64,000 bases of DNA from Chitinophaga filiformis (GTDB lineage: Bacteria; Bacteroidota; Bacteroidia; Chitinophagales; Chitinophagaceae). A program made the translations under genes and the position numbers. The stretch is taken from contig NZ_JAKIRP010000011.1 in NCBI RefSeq assembly GCF_021646545.1, positions 124,001 to 188,000 of the forward strand, read 5' to 3'. Under the pieces are notes generated by a model. That model was not told the DNA's origin. It worked only from the letters and a program-made list of their open reading frames with translations, and did not search any database. This document shows positions 1 to 7,945 of the stretch, piece after piece (position 1 is the first letter of the stretch; each line of letters starts with the position of its first letter).

Positions 1-817
1 TTAATTGAATGAAACGGTCTTTGTATAGGATTTTGGTAGGAGAACCTGTATTATTCTCCACATAAGTTATTTGCAAATATCGTAATAATCCACCAATTAC
101 AAAAAGACATGTATAATAAAGGCGGTAAGTACCAAAGCGTGACATGGTTTCCGGGGCCATCGTATACATCAGGTATGCCACAATGATCACTGCAGAGACA
201 AGGGCCAGCATCACGTTCATGAAGTCCATGTTATAACCTTTGACAGCCTTCCGCATGTCCTGACCAGATTGTGTTTTGATCAGCACATCATCACGACGTT
301 TGGCGATAGCCATGAACAGGGCCAGCAGGAATACCATGATCATCAGCCATTCAGATACGGCTATATTAGCGGCTACACCACCGGCTTTTACCCTCAATAC
401 AAAGCCTACTGACAGGATCAGTATATCCAGTATCGATATGTTCTTTAATCCGAAGGAATACAATAAATTGATAATGAAGTAAATGCCTACAACAAACGCA
501 AATTTTGGTCTGACATACCATGCCAGTAACCCACCTATGGCCAGACATAACACAAAAAAGACCAATGCCGCCGGTTTTGAAACAGCGCCGGAAGCGATGG
601 GGCGTTTACGTTTTACAGGATGTATCCTGTCTGCTTCTACATCTCTGTAATCATTGATGATATAAATACTGCTGGCAATGAGACTAAATGCAAAAAATCC
701 GATAAGTAATTCCACTACCTTCTGCAGGTTGAATATTTCTCCCGCGAAGAAAAGGGGAATGTATAAGAAAAGGTTTTTTGCCCAATGGGAGGGTCTTAGC
801 AGTTTTAAATATTGCAC
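1..817 (-). CDS. UbiA-family decaprenyl-phosphate phosphoribosyltransferase-like protein (3' end cut)
   Basis: Integral membrane prenyltransferase of the UbiA superfamily. The translated minus strand begins QYLKLLRPSHWAKN and carries the Asp-rich motif NDYRDVEADR followed by HPVKRKRPIASG, which binds the diphosphate/Mg2+. A later segment, SFGLKNISILD followed by VLRVKAGGVA, resembles the decaprenyl-phosphate phosphoribosyltransferase branch, which transfers ribose-5-P from PRPP to a lipid phosphate. No ATG exists in frame after the upstream stop at 899-901. I chose the GTG at 815-817; a TTG at 842-844 is the alternative. The frame is still open at base 2, so the last residues (after KDRFIQL) lie outside the window. 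It is divergent from the GT-C-like gene at 963. The family call is firm, the exact substrate is inferred. Confidence 0.8.
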   Translation of the reverse strand, partial: MQYLKLLRPSHWAKNLFLYIPLFFAGEIFNLQKVVELLIGFFAFSLIASSIYIINDYRDVEADRIHPVKRKRPIASGAVSKPAALVFFVLCLAIGGLLAWYVRPKFAFVVGIYFIINLLYSFGLKNISILDILILSVGFVLRVKAGGVAANIAVSEWLMIMVFLLALFMAIAKRRDDVLIKTQSGQDMRKAVKGYNMDFMNVMLALVSAVIIVAYLMYTMAPETMSRFGTYRLYYTCLFVIGGLLRYLQITYVENNTGSPTKILYKDRFIQL

Positions 818-962
818 GGGGATTGAACTTAATGTTGGCGCCAAGATACGACTGATTACCGAACAACTACACCATGAAATGCTATTTTCGCGTAAATTCT
901 ACTATTTTTGAGCCCGTTCATGTTACTTTATACTCGTTTTCATCAATTTATTATCCCCGTTT

Positions 963-2660
963 ATGCCGTCAACTCATGCTCCGTTCAGCCGTAAAGGTGC
1001 GTTTATCGCAGAATTGCTGATCATCATCGGTTTTGCGCTGGTCCCGTTGTTTGTGACGTTCCCCTACAGGGTAAACATTTTCCTTTCCTGGGAGGGCGCT
1101 TACAGATTATCTCAGGGTCAGGTCCCCTATAAAGATTTTGGTCTTCCCCTGGGTTATGGCTTCTGGCTGATGCCTGCATTGTTCTTCAAAATATTCGGTC
1201 CCCAGCTGATATCTCTCGTGAAGGCCCAGGTTTTCATGAATATACTGGCCGGACTATCTTTCCGCTCCATACTGAAAAGCCTCAATGTGCAACTTGCCAT
1301 CCGGGTAATTTCTGTATTGCTGTTCGTACTGTCGTATTCGTTCTTCAATTTCTGGCCATGGTACAATCAGACCGTGATCGTATATGAGCTGATCGGGCTG
1401 GCATTCCTGTTCCGTTACCTGATGGGGCCACAGGGGAAGCTCCGGTTTCTGTTTCTTTTCCTGTCTGCCTTTTTCACGTTCCTGTCTTTCTTTACGAAAC
1501 AGGATGGCGGCGGACTGGCATTACTGCTTTCACTTGCCCTGCTGGCATACAATACTTTACAGGGAAAGAAGTGGCTGGACTTTGTTGCATACCTGGCCTT
1601 TTATGGTATCGTAGCGGCCGCGGTCATTGTACCCTTGCTGCCTTACGGTTTCGGCTACTGGTTTAACCACGGACAGGCCCCGCACAATTCAAGGTTATCC
1701 ATTTACGATATCCTGTCAGAGATCATGGGATTTTCGCAATGGATCAAGTTATATTTCTTACTGGTGATTTTATGCCTGGTACCCGCCTTCCGCCAGTGGC
1801 GCAGCTTCTGGAATGACAGGCCGGCCATGCTTTTCGCCTTGCTAACCCTGGGCATATTGGTGGAAGCTGCCATCTTTCAGGTGACCAGCTACACGCCTCC
1901 GGACAATAATATCTTCTTTCACAGCTTCGCTTTTGCCTTCATTGCCAGCCGTTTACAGGAGCAGCTGAAACTGGATCTGGGGCGCTGGCCTTCTTTTGGT
2001 GCAGCAACGCTGTTGGTACTCCTCTGGTGGTCAGGTTCCTTCTGGAAATACCTCGACCGGGTCGTGTCGCGCCTTGTTCCGCCTGAGCGGGTAGTGGCGG
2101 GTAAGAGTAATGCGCCAGCGGGCGATAGCTCATCCTATGCGATCTACAATCCACAGATCAGTGCTACGGGCGAGAATGTCGTATCGCGCAACAATTTTAT
2201 GATCAATCCGGATACGACCGACGTTCCTACTGACCAATGGATCTTCTCAGACCTCTGGGTTTTTCATAAGATCTATATGCCGCCTTCCACCGTACATGGT
2301 ATGGCCCGTTTGCAGCAGCTACCTATTGTAAAAGAAAAGAAAGAGGCGATTAAGCTATTGAATATGACCGAGTTAACCCCTCTGGCACACGCCTTGCCTT
2401 ATAGGCTGGAAACAGGGAGCGACTACCCCTTATGGTATCATTTAGGGGTCGGCATGTTCAACAGACAGCTCGACGCTTTTGTTAAAAAGGTACAGAACCA
2501 CTATTACGATGTGGTTTTGTATGAATACGCACCGGGGAACAATAACTTTTTCCCGTTTGCCCTGAGATATCAGCTGCAGCATCACTACCGGAAGGTAGAT
2601 GAATTCCTGGCGCCCCGCCGTCCTACCAATGCGACGATCGAGGTGTATGTAAAGGAATGA
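963..2660 (+). CDS. Multi-pass membrane protein, probable GT-C-type glycosyltransferase
   Basis: A 565-residue protein with about ten hydrophobic segments up to residue ~360 and a soluble C-terminal part. After the first membrane segment (residues ~15-35) an extracytoplasmic loop reads FLSWEGAYRLSQGQVPYKDF. This resembles the first loop of lipid-phosphate-sugar-dependent GT-C transferases (PMT/ArnT/arabinosyltransferase type), where an acidic residue is catalytic and 'GQVPY+DF' is typical. The glutamate here is E44. The neighbouring divergent UbiA-type gene could make a lipid-linked pentose donor for such an enzyme; that link is inference. No exact family name could be assigned. Confidence 0.55.
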   Translation: MPSTHAPFSRKGAFIAELLIIIGFALVPLFVTFPYRVNIFLSWEGAYRLSQGQVPYKDFGLPLGYGFWLMPALFFKIFGPQLISLVKAQVFMNILAGLSFRSILKSLNVQLAIRVISVLLFVLSYSFFNFWPWYNQTVIVYELIGLAFLFRYLMGPQGKLRFLFLFLSAFFTFLSFFTKQDGGGLALLLSLALLAYNTLQGKKWLDFVAYLAFYGIVAAAVIVPLLPYGFGYWFNHGQAPHNSRLSIYDILSEIMGFSQWIKLYFLLVILCLVPAFRQWRSFWNDRPAMLFALLTLGILVEAAIFQVTSYTPPDNNIFFHSFAFAFIASRLQEQLKLDLGRWPSFGAATLLVLLWWSGSFWKYLDRVVSRLVPPERVVAGKSNAPAGDSSSYAIYNPQISATGENVVSRNNFMINPDTTDVPTDQWIFSDLWVFHKIYMPPSTVHGMARLQQLPIVKEKKEAIKLLNMTELTPLAHALPYRLETGSDYPLWYHLGVGMFNRQLDAFVKKVQNHYYDVVLYEYAPGNNNFFPFALRYQLQHHYRKVDEFLAPRRPTNATIEVYVKE

Positions 2661-2715
2661 AGGAGTTAATATCCAATGCTTTGCGGTTATTTACTTAATT
2701 TTTATCTAATTGCCT

Positions 2716-3630
2716 GTGACAACTGAAACTGTGTCTTCTAAACCGGATAACACAAAGCTCTGGGGATTCCTTTTCGCCGTATACATCATCTGGGGATCTA
2801 CATACCTGGGGATGAAGATCGCCACGGAAATAGTACCTCCGTTTCTGCTTTCAGCATTCCGTTTCCTGACAGCCGGTACATTGATGGCTTTCATCAGCCG
2901 CAGTAGCGAAAAACAACTGCCGTCCCCGAAACAGGTATTGTCTGCCGCTTTTGTTGGTCTGATGCTGATCGGTATTGGCAACTCCAGTACTGCCCTGGCG
3001 GTGCACTATATGCCTTCCGGCCTCGTGGCCCTGATCGTGGCAGCCATTCCCGTATGGTTTATCGGGTTTGACTGGGCGTTTTTCAGTAAACAGCGGCCTA
3101 CCGTAATGACCGTGACCGGTATCATTGTCGGACTGGCCGGATTGTTCCTCTTATTCAATCCCTTTGCCGCTGCCACCAGCCGTAACTATCCTTTATGGCC
3201 TATCGCAATACTGGCCGGAGGCTGCGCCTGCTGGGCATTGGGGTCATTGTCGGTATCCAAACTCACTATGCCTGCACCGATGCAATCTGCCGCCATCCAG
3301 ATGCTGACCGGTTCAGTCTTCTGCTTTGTCATCAGCGCTGTGGCAGAACCGGGTGCCTGGGATACCTTGCAGCATATCTCTGCCCGCACTTTTTCAGCGT
3401 ACGTGTACCTGGTGCTGATCGGCTCTCTGGTGGGGTTCACTTCTTATAGCTGGCTGACCCGCAATGCGCCGCCCCGATTGCTGTCAACCTATGCCTACGT
3501 GAACCCGGTCGTAGCCCTTTTCCTGGGTTGGGCCATCGGCCATGAAAACCTTTCTTCCCAGGCACTCCTTGCCTGTGTGATCGTCATAGGTGGTGTAGTA
3601 CTGATGACACTGGGGAAAAGGAAAGCATGA
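2716..3630 (+). CDS. EamA/DMT-family transporter (YedA-like)
   Basis: An inner-membrane permease of the drug/metabolite transporter superfamily with ten predicted membrane segments in two EamA repeats (about residues 15-145 and 165-300). The first repeat has the typical signature YIIWGSTYLGMKIATE and the second ends with YVNPVVALFLGWAIGHE. These proteins export small metabolites or amino acids; the substrate cannot be read. The frame opens with TTG at 2710 or GTG at 2716 and has no nearby ATG. I prefer GTG, and no Shine-Dalgarno sequence separates the two. It starts 55 bases after the GT-C-like gene on the same strand and may be co-transcribed. Confidence 0.85.
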   Translation: MTTETVSSKPDNTKLWGFLFAVYIIWGSTYLGMKIATEIVPPFLLSAFRFLTAGTLMAFISRSSEKQLPSPKQVLSAAFVGLMLIGIGNSSTALAVHYMPSGLVALIVAAIPVWFIGFDWAFFSKQRPTVMTVTGIIVGLAGLFLLFNPFAAATSRNYPLWPIAILAGGCACWALGSLSVSKLTMPAPMQSAAIQMLTGSVFCFVISAVAEPGAWDTLQHISARTFSAYVYLVLIGSLVGFTSYSWLTRNAPPRLLSTYAYVNPVVALFLGWAIGHENLSSQALLACVIVIGGVVLMTLGKRKA

Positions 3631-3708
3631 TGTAAGGACACTCATTATCAGCCTCTTTCGCCATTCACAGTACAATATTAGAAAAGATCTGATAGCAGTT
3701 TTTGAGTT

Positions 3709-3765
3709 TGTCCCCTAACTGCAGATTCCTGTCCTTTAACTGCAAAATAGTGTCCCTTAACTGCA
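3709..3765. repeat. Three direct repeats with exact 21-bp period
   Basis: Three copies of the 15-mer TGTCCCYTAACTGCA-like element start at 3709, 3730 and 3751, exactly 21 bases apart. The variants differ only within the C/T run. The 21-bp spacing places the copies on the same face of the helix, as expected for an array of protein binding sites. No repeat protein can be named. Confidence 0.65.
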
Positions 3766-3879
3766 TTTTCATGTAATGAAAGTACCTGTTGCCAGCACCT
3801 CTTTTCGCAATCTTTAGTGCAAAGCAATAAAAGGGTCAGCATCTCCATCTGCCTTGTATGTAACGTGCATATGATCAGG

Positions 3880-3952
3880 ATATGACCAGGATTAACCTCC
3901 GATTATCCTCCGATCTGATCGGAAGATAATCGGAAGTTAATCCTGGTCATAT
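3880..3952. repeat. 73-bp near-perfect palindrome
   Basis: The left arm 3880-3915 is the reverse complement of the right arm 3917-3952 around the single base T3916, with two adjacent-pyrimidine differences (CC against TT type) within each 36-base arm. The arms contain a repeated TCCGATTATC-like sub-motif. The structure is too long for a typical terminator and lacks a T run. It could form a cruciform, or a long RNA hairpin if transcribed. Confidence 0.85.
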
Positions 3953-4121
3953 GCAACTTTGATGGAAGTCAGGTGCAATTCGAAGGGTCGGGAAACAGGT
4001 TTACATTATCACCCATAAACACCTTATAGACATACAGTTGGCGCCAGAAATCATCTCCCCACATCCTCTACCAGAAAGGCCCTGTCTGCTTTAATGTGAA
4101 CAAATATCCTCTCCAATAAAA

Positions 4122-4146
4122 TTAGTATTTACTAAAAATATTAGTA
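4122..4146. promoter_or_regulatory. Candidate operator upstream of the radical SAM gene
   Basis: A perfect inverted repeat TTAGTA-TT-TACTAA (4122-4135) is followed 19 bases after its start by another TTAGTA half-site (4141-4146). It ends 17 bases before the ATG at 4164, a position expected for a repressor or activator site. No regulator gene is adjacent. Confidence 0.4.
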
Positions 4147-4163
4147 ATTTAGTTCCATAGTTG

Positions 4164-5426
4164 ATGGTTATGGAAAGGATACAGGAGAAACTGGCAATAT
4201 TGGCAGATGCAGCGAAATACGATGTTTCCTGTGCATCCAGTGGGAGCGACCGGAAGAATGATACCAAAGGTTTAGGTAACGCAGCGCCGGGAATGGGCAT
4301 TTGTCATTCCTATACGCCAGATGGCCGCTGCGTATCTCTGCTGAAGATATTGCTGACGAACGTCTGCATTTACGATTGTGCGTATTGTGTGTCCCGGAAA
4401 AGCAACGATGTCAAAAGAGCTGCTTTTACTGTGCAGGAAGTGGTGGATCTCACGATCAATTTTTACCGCCGGAACTATATCGAGGGATTGTTTCTCAGCT
4501 CCGGCATCTTTAAAGACCCGGACTATACCATGGAGCGCCTGGTACGCGTGGCAAAGAAACTGCGCACGGAAAATAACTTTAACGGTTATATCCACTTAAA
4601 GGCCATTCCCGGCGCCAGCGATGAACTGATGCAGGAGGCAGGCCTTTATGCTGACCGTTTAAGCGTCAATCTTGAGCTACCGACAGAGGCAGGGTTGAAA
4701 CTATTGGCCCCGGAGAAAACCCGGCCCGCTATGATTAAACCGATCCGCTTTCTGCAAAATGAGATCATAAGGCTGGAAGATGAAAGGAAGGTGCTGAAGA
4801 AGGTCCCGACATTTATACCCGCCGGACAAAGCACACAGGTGATTGTGGGTGCTGCCGGCGAAACCGATATGGATATCATACATATGGCGGCGCAATTCTA
4901 CCGGCAATTCCAACTGAAGCGGGTATACTTCTCAGGATATGTACCCATCAGTAATGATGCAAGACTACCCGCTCTGCACAGCCAGGTGCCCTTGCTGAGG
5001 GAGAACAGGCTTTATCAGGCGGACTGGCTGATACGACTCTATGGATTTGCACCCCATGAGTTGTTGGATGAAAAGCATCCGCACCTTGACACCGATATTG
5101 ACCCCAAACTGTCCTGGGCCTTGCGACACCCTGACTGTTTCCCGATAGATATCAATAAGGCTGATAAAATGCTGATAGCCAGGGTGCCCGGTATCGGGAT
5201 TGAAAGTGCAAAAAAGATCTGTGCCGCCCGTGTACACGGTGCGTTGGGATGGGATCAGCTGAAGCAGATGGGAGTACAGGTCAGTAGGGCACGATACTTC
5301 ATTACCTGTAAGTCTAAATCCCTGGAAAGGAGGGAACTCACTCCGGAACAGATCCGGCAGCAATTGCTGATGCAGTCGCAGAGTAAGTGGCTAAAAGCCC
5401 ATACGGCTCAACTAAGTTTATTTTGA
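4164..5426 (+). CDS. Putative DNA modification/repair radical SAM protein (TIGR03916 type)
   Basis: A radical SAM protein of the family named 'putative DNA modification/repair radical SAM protein'. Visible features are the DVSCASSGS segment near residue 25, GICHSYTPDGRC near 50, the cluster-binding CIYDCAYC (CxxxCxxC, Cys ~69, 73 and 76), and a C-terminal helix-hairpin-helix (about 330-380, with VPGIGIESAKKI) that should contact DNA. The family is found next to a DUF4130/TIGR03915 protein, and that partner follows here at 5544. The radical chemistry and substrate are unknown. An ATG at 4164 or 4170 could start it; a TTG lies at 4161. Confidence 0.88.
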   Translation: MVMERIQEKLAILADAAKYDVSCASSGSDRKNDTKGLGNAAPGMGICHSYTPDGRCVSLLKILLTNVCIYDCAYCVSRKSNDVKRAAFTVQEVVDLTINFYRRNYIEGLFLSSGIFKDPDYTMERLVRVAKKLRTENNFNGYIHLKAIPGASDELMQEAGLYADRLSVNLELPTEAGLKLLAPEKTRPAMIKPIRFLQNEIIRLEDERKVLKKVPTFIPAGQSTQVIVGAAGETDMDIIHMAAQFYRQFQLKRVYFSGYVPISNDARLPALHSQVPLLRENRLYQADWLIRLYGFAPHELLDEKHPHLDTDIDPKLSWALRHPDCFPIDINKADKMLIARVPGIGIESAKKICAARVHGALGWDQLKQMGVQVSRARYFITCKSKSLERRELTPEQIRQQLLMQSQSKWLKAHTAQLSLF

Positions 5427-5543
5427 TTCCGAATCAATATACCATATCGATATTCTATGATTATCCTCAATAACCATCGTCTGCCGGACTGCCACCTGTG
5501 CTGTGGTAGGTAGTTCGCTGACGGTGGGTTAAATGTTACTACA

Positions 5544-6311
5544 ATGACTACGTGGTTGTATGATGGAAGTTTTGATGGCTTCCTGTCTGCCGTATTTGAC
5601 CTTTACTGGCAGAAGAGGACAGATGTCATGATCAGGAAGGAACAGGACCACGTGCGTGGCTTGTTTGAGAATGTGATATTCACGCCCACCGTGGTGGCGA
5701 ATGCTGACAGGGTATGGGCTGGATTGACTAAGAAATTACCAGAGGCAGGCTTGCAGCAGCTGTTTTGCTGTTATCTTTCAGAACTGCCTGGAGAAGAGGA
5801 TAATATGGTGGGATTTATCCGCCATGTTTTTGCCAGCAAACAGGATGTAACAAGTGACTTCGGTAATAAATATGTGATGCATGTATCCCGCCTGGCGGGT
5901 AAGGTGCTGCGGGAAAAACACAAAATGGAAGCTTTCGTCCGCTTTCAGCTGACAAGAGACAATATCTATTATTCACTGATATCGCCGGAGTATAACGTGC
6001 TGCCGCTGATAGCCCGGCATTTTAAAGATCGCTATGCCGATCAGTATTGGCTGATCTATGATGAGCGTCGTCATTTTGGCATCTATTATAATCTGCAGCA
6101 CGTTGAGACCATACGGTTACACTTCAACGGAGACTATGATCCTTATTATCATAGTACCAGTAATGTCTGGGCCCCGGAGGAAGAGTTATACCAGCGCTTA
6201 TGGAAGACTTATTTCAGGGAGGTGAATATCCCTAACCGGAAAAATCCCCGTTTGCAGCTGCAACATATGCCTAAGCGGTATTGGAAATACCTGACGGAAA
6301 TGAAAGAATAA
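5544..6311 (+). CDS. TIGR03915 / DUF4130-domain putative DNA repair protein
   Basis: A 255-residue protein beginning TTWLYDGSFDGFLSAVFDLY, the hallmark start of the DUF4130 family that accompanies the radical SAM protein encoded just upstream. The middle contains YYSLISPEYNVLPLIARHFKDRY and DQYWLIYDERRHFGIYY, also family-typical. In other genomes this domain may be fused to a uracil-DNA glycosylase-like domain. At 255 residues this copy has only the linker domain. The genes are 117 bases apart on the same strand and probably act together in DNA metabolism; the biochemical role is not established. Confidence 0.85.
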   Translation: MTTWLYDGSFDGFLSAVFDLYWQKRTDVMIRKEQDHVRGLFENVIFTPTVVANADRVWAGLTKKLPEAGLQQLFCCYLSELPGEEDNMVGFIRHVFASKQDVTSDFGNKYVMHVSRLAGKVLREKHKMEAFVRFQLTRDNIYYSLISPEYNVLPLIARHFKDRYADQYWLIYDERRHFGIYYNLQHVETIRLHFNGDYDPYYHSTSNVWAPEEELYQRLWKTYFREVNIPNRKNPRLQLQHMPKRYWKYLTEMKE

Positions 6312-6313
6312 TG

Positions 6314-6321
6314 TAACTTTG
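6314..6321 (+). promoter_or_regulatory. Possible Bacteroidota -7 promoter element
   Basis: TAACTTTG matches the Bacteroidota -7 consensus TAnnTTTG exactly and lies 21 bases before the methyltransferase start. No convincing TTTG/TTG -33 element lies 19-21 bases upstream, so the call is weak. Confidence 0.35.
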
Positions 6322-6341
6322 TTGCATTTTAAAACACTGCT

Positions 6342-6971
6342 ATGGAGAATAAATCCGGAGAATCCGAATTCTGGGAATCAGCCTTTACTGACAAGCAGGA
6401 GATGTGGGGCTTTGAACCTGCAAAGTCGGCCATATTAACGAGGGATCTTTTTGTTGAAAAGGGAGTAAAGAATATGCTCATTCCTGGAATTGGTTATGGA
6501 CGGAATGCACAGATCTTCAGAGATGAACGAATGACCGTAACCGGGATCGAGATCTCAAAAACTGCTATTGAAATGGCAGAAAAACACTACGGCGCTGATA
6601 TGGTTATTTACCACGGCTCTGTGACGGATATGCCATTTGACGATCGACAGTATGACGGCATCTTTTGCTATGCGTTGATTCATCTGCTGGACAGCGGGGA
6701 GAGGGAGAAACTAATTCGCGACTGCTATAATCAATTGTCGGACAATGGCTACATGGTCTTTGCTGTCATCTCAAAAGCGGCCCATACCTATGGTACCGGC
6801 AAATTTATCAGTAAGGATCGTTATGAAATGTTTGGCGGGGTCAGAATGTTCTTTTATGACCAGGCATCCATCCATGCTGAGTTTGACCAGGCCGGATTGT
6901 TTGAGATTTCTGAAGTAACTGAGAATTACCCTTTCTTTTTAATTAAATGTAAAAAGCAGGAACGGGCATAG
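6342..6971 (+). CDS. Class I SAM-dependent methyltransferase
   Basis: A 209-residue Rossmann-fold methyltransferase. Motif I is NMLIPGIGYGRNAQIF (about residues 44-60), followed by the acidic ribose-binding TGIEIS and motif IV-like YDGIFCYALIHLL. The sequence has the look of the small-molecule/thiol methyltransferase (TehB/Methyltransf_11-25) group, but the substrate is not evident. It begins 30 bases after the DUF4130 gene, though a promoter-like element in the gap suggests it may have its own transcription. Confidence 0.8.
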   Translation: MENKSGESEFWESAFTDKQEMWGFEPAKSAILTRDLFVEKGVKNMLIPGIGYGRNAQIFRDERMTVTGIEISKTAIEMAEKHYGADMVIYHGSVTDMPFDDRQYDGIFCYALIHLLDSGEREKLIRDCYNQLSDNGYMVFAVISKAAHTYGTGKFISKDRYEMFGGVRMFFYDQASIHAEFDQAGLFEISEVTENYPFFLIKCKKQERA

Positions 6972-6988
6972 CACTACCTGCCACTTCC

Positions 6989-7681
6989 TCATACGGCTGT
7001 ATACCCCTCCGGCAACTCTCCAAGGCGGAACCTGTTCACAATATTATGCGCCAATCTTGTGGGTTCCGGTATACGGTAACGCCCTACACACTGTGCGATA
7101 ATTTCCACACTGCTGGCCACATCCATACGATAACCGGGAGAAACAAACACCGGTGTGACAGCATCCTTCGTACGCAGGGCGGCGCCTACGACCTTGTCCT
7201 TGAAGATAAGCGGCGTATTGGTCCCTTTCTCAGGACCGATTTCCTGGAAGTATCCACAGAGCACCTTTTTAGCGCAGCCAATGGTGGGCGTGTTGGCCAC
7301 CACACCGAAATGTGCGGCGATACCCACGCCACGCGGATGCGCAATACCATGACCGTCAACTACAAGCAGATCCGGTTTCTGTGGAAGGTTTTCCCAGGCC
7401 GTTAGCAGGGGAGGTACTTCGCGGAATGCAAGATAACCAGGCACATAGGGGAAAAGCACCTCTTTTTTTACTAGTGAATAACCTATCGGGATCAATTCCG
7501 GAAACTGTAAAAGGATTACACCCGCATAAACAGTTTTACTGAATTTATTGAAGGAAATATCTGCCCCGGCGATGGTATTCACAGGGAAATCTCTGGGCTG
7601 TAGAATGATTTCGTCCCTCAGTTCATTTTGTATCTGTGTTGCTGCGGTAACAGTCAGTGTGTCATAATTTAATGTAGCCAT
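6989..7681 (-). CDS. nfi: Endonuclease V
   Basis: Deoxyinosine 3'-endonuclease that nicks DNA (or inosine-containing RNA) one phosphate beyond a deaminated adenine. The 230 residues match the usual bacterial length. Catalytic acids are visible at D41 (AGADISF), E88 (AFREVPPLL) and D109 (LLVVDGHGIAHPRGVG). The wedge-type PYVPGYLAFRE segment precedes E88. It starts with ATG at 7681. It converges with the methyltransferase (17 bases between stops) and lies next to two other putative DNA-metabolism families. Confidence 0.95.
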   Translation of the reverse strand: MATLNYDTLTVTAATQIQNELRDEIILQPRDFPVNTIAGADISFNKFSKTVYAGVILLQFPELIPIGYSLVKKEVLFPYVPGYLAFREVPPLLTAWENLPQKPDLLVVDGHGIAHPRGVGIAAHFGVVANTPTIGCAKKVLCGYFQEIGPEKGTNTPLIFKDKVVGAALRTKDAVTPVFVSPGYRMDVASSVEIIAQCVGRYRIPEPTRLAHNIVNRFRLGELPEGYTAV

Positions 7682-7772
7682 ACGGGGGCAATTAAGTACG
7701 TGTCAAAATTCAAAATTTAATCCAGAACTATAGCGGGTCTGGCACGAACTTCGCGCTATATTTATCAGAACA

Positions 7773-7876
7773 ATTTCTCTATTCTAGCCTAGGGGTGGCT
7801 ACAAATTGTAGTCTGAGATGAAACCCTAAATATCTGAACTGGGTAATGCCAGCGTAGAAAATAGGACAGAGAAATT
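7773..7876 (+). ncRNA. TPP (THI-box) riboswitch without a downstream gene
   Basis: The plus strand carries the TPP aptamer core: GGGGTGGC, then CTGAGA, then AACCCT, and finally CTGGGTAATGCCAGCGTAG. The flanks ATTTCTCT (about 7773-7780) and AGAGAAAT (about 7869-7876) pair to extend the P1 stem. It binds thiamine pyrophosphate and normally controls thiamine synthesis or uptake genes. Here the next features on the plus strand are its own terminator and then only the antisense 3' end of the DUF763 gene, so it has no visible target. Confidence 0.88.
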
Positions 7877-7884
7877 ATCTGGAG

Positions 7885-7916
7885 TCCCGGCTATTAAGCC
7901 GGGATTTCTTCTTTTA
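7885..7916 (+). terminator. Intrinsic terminator of the TPP riboswitch
   Basis: An 8-bp stem TCCCGGCT / AGCCGGGA (7885-7892 / 7897-7904) with loop ATTA is followed by TTTCTTCTTTTA. It lies directly downstream of the THI-box aptamer, the normal place for the expression platform. Confidence 0.85.
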
Positions 7917-7945
7917 TGCTAAGCTATTAAATGAGAGTGCAATTT

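Larger units (their letters stand above)
3631..4163. other. Intergenic region with iterons, palindrome and possible operator
   Basis: No gene is evident in these 533 bases. They hold the 21-bp-period direct repeats (3709-3765), the 73-bp palindrome (3880-3952) and a TTAGTA-type inverted repeat next to the radical SAM gene (4122-4146). The rest shows no recognisable signal. Confidence 0.7.

Noticed and set aside
3709-3765. CRISPR-like array
   Set aside because: The repeats are 15 bases with only 6-base gaps. There are no spacers of 30 bases and no cas genes in the window.
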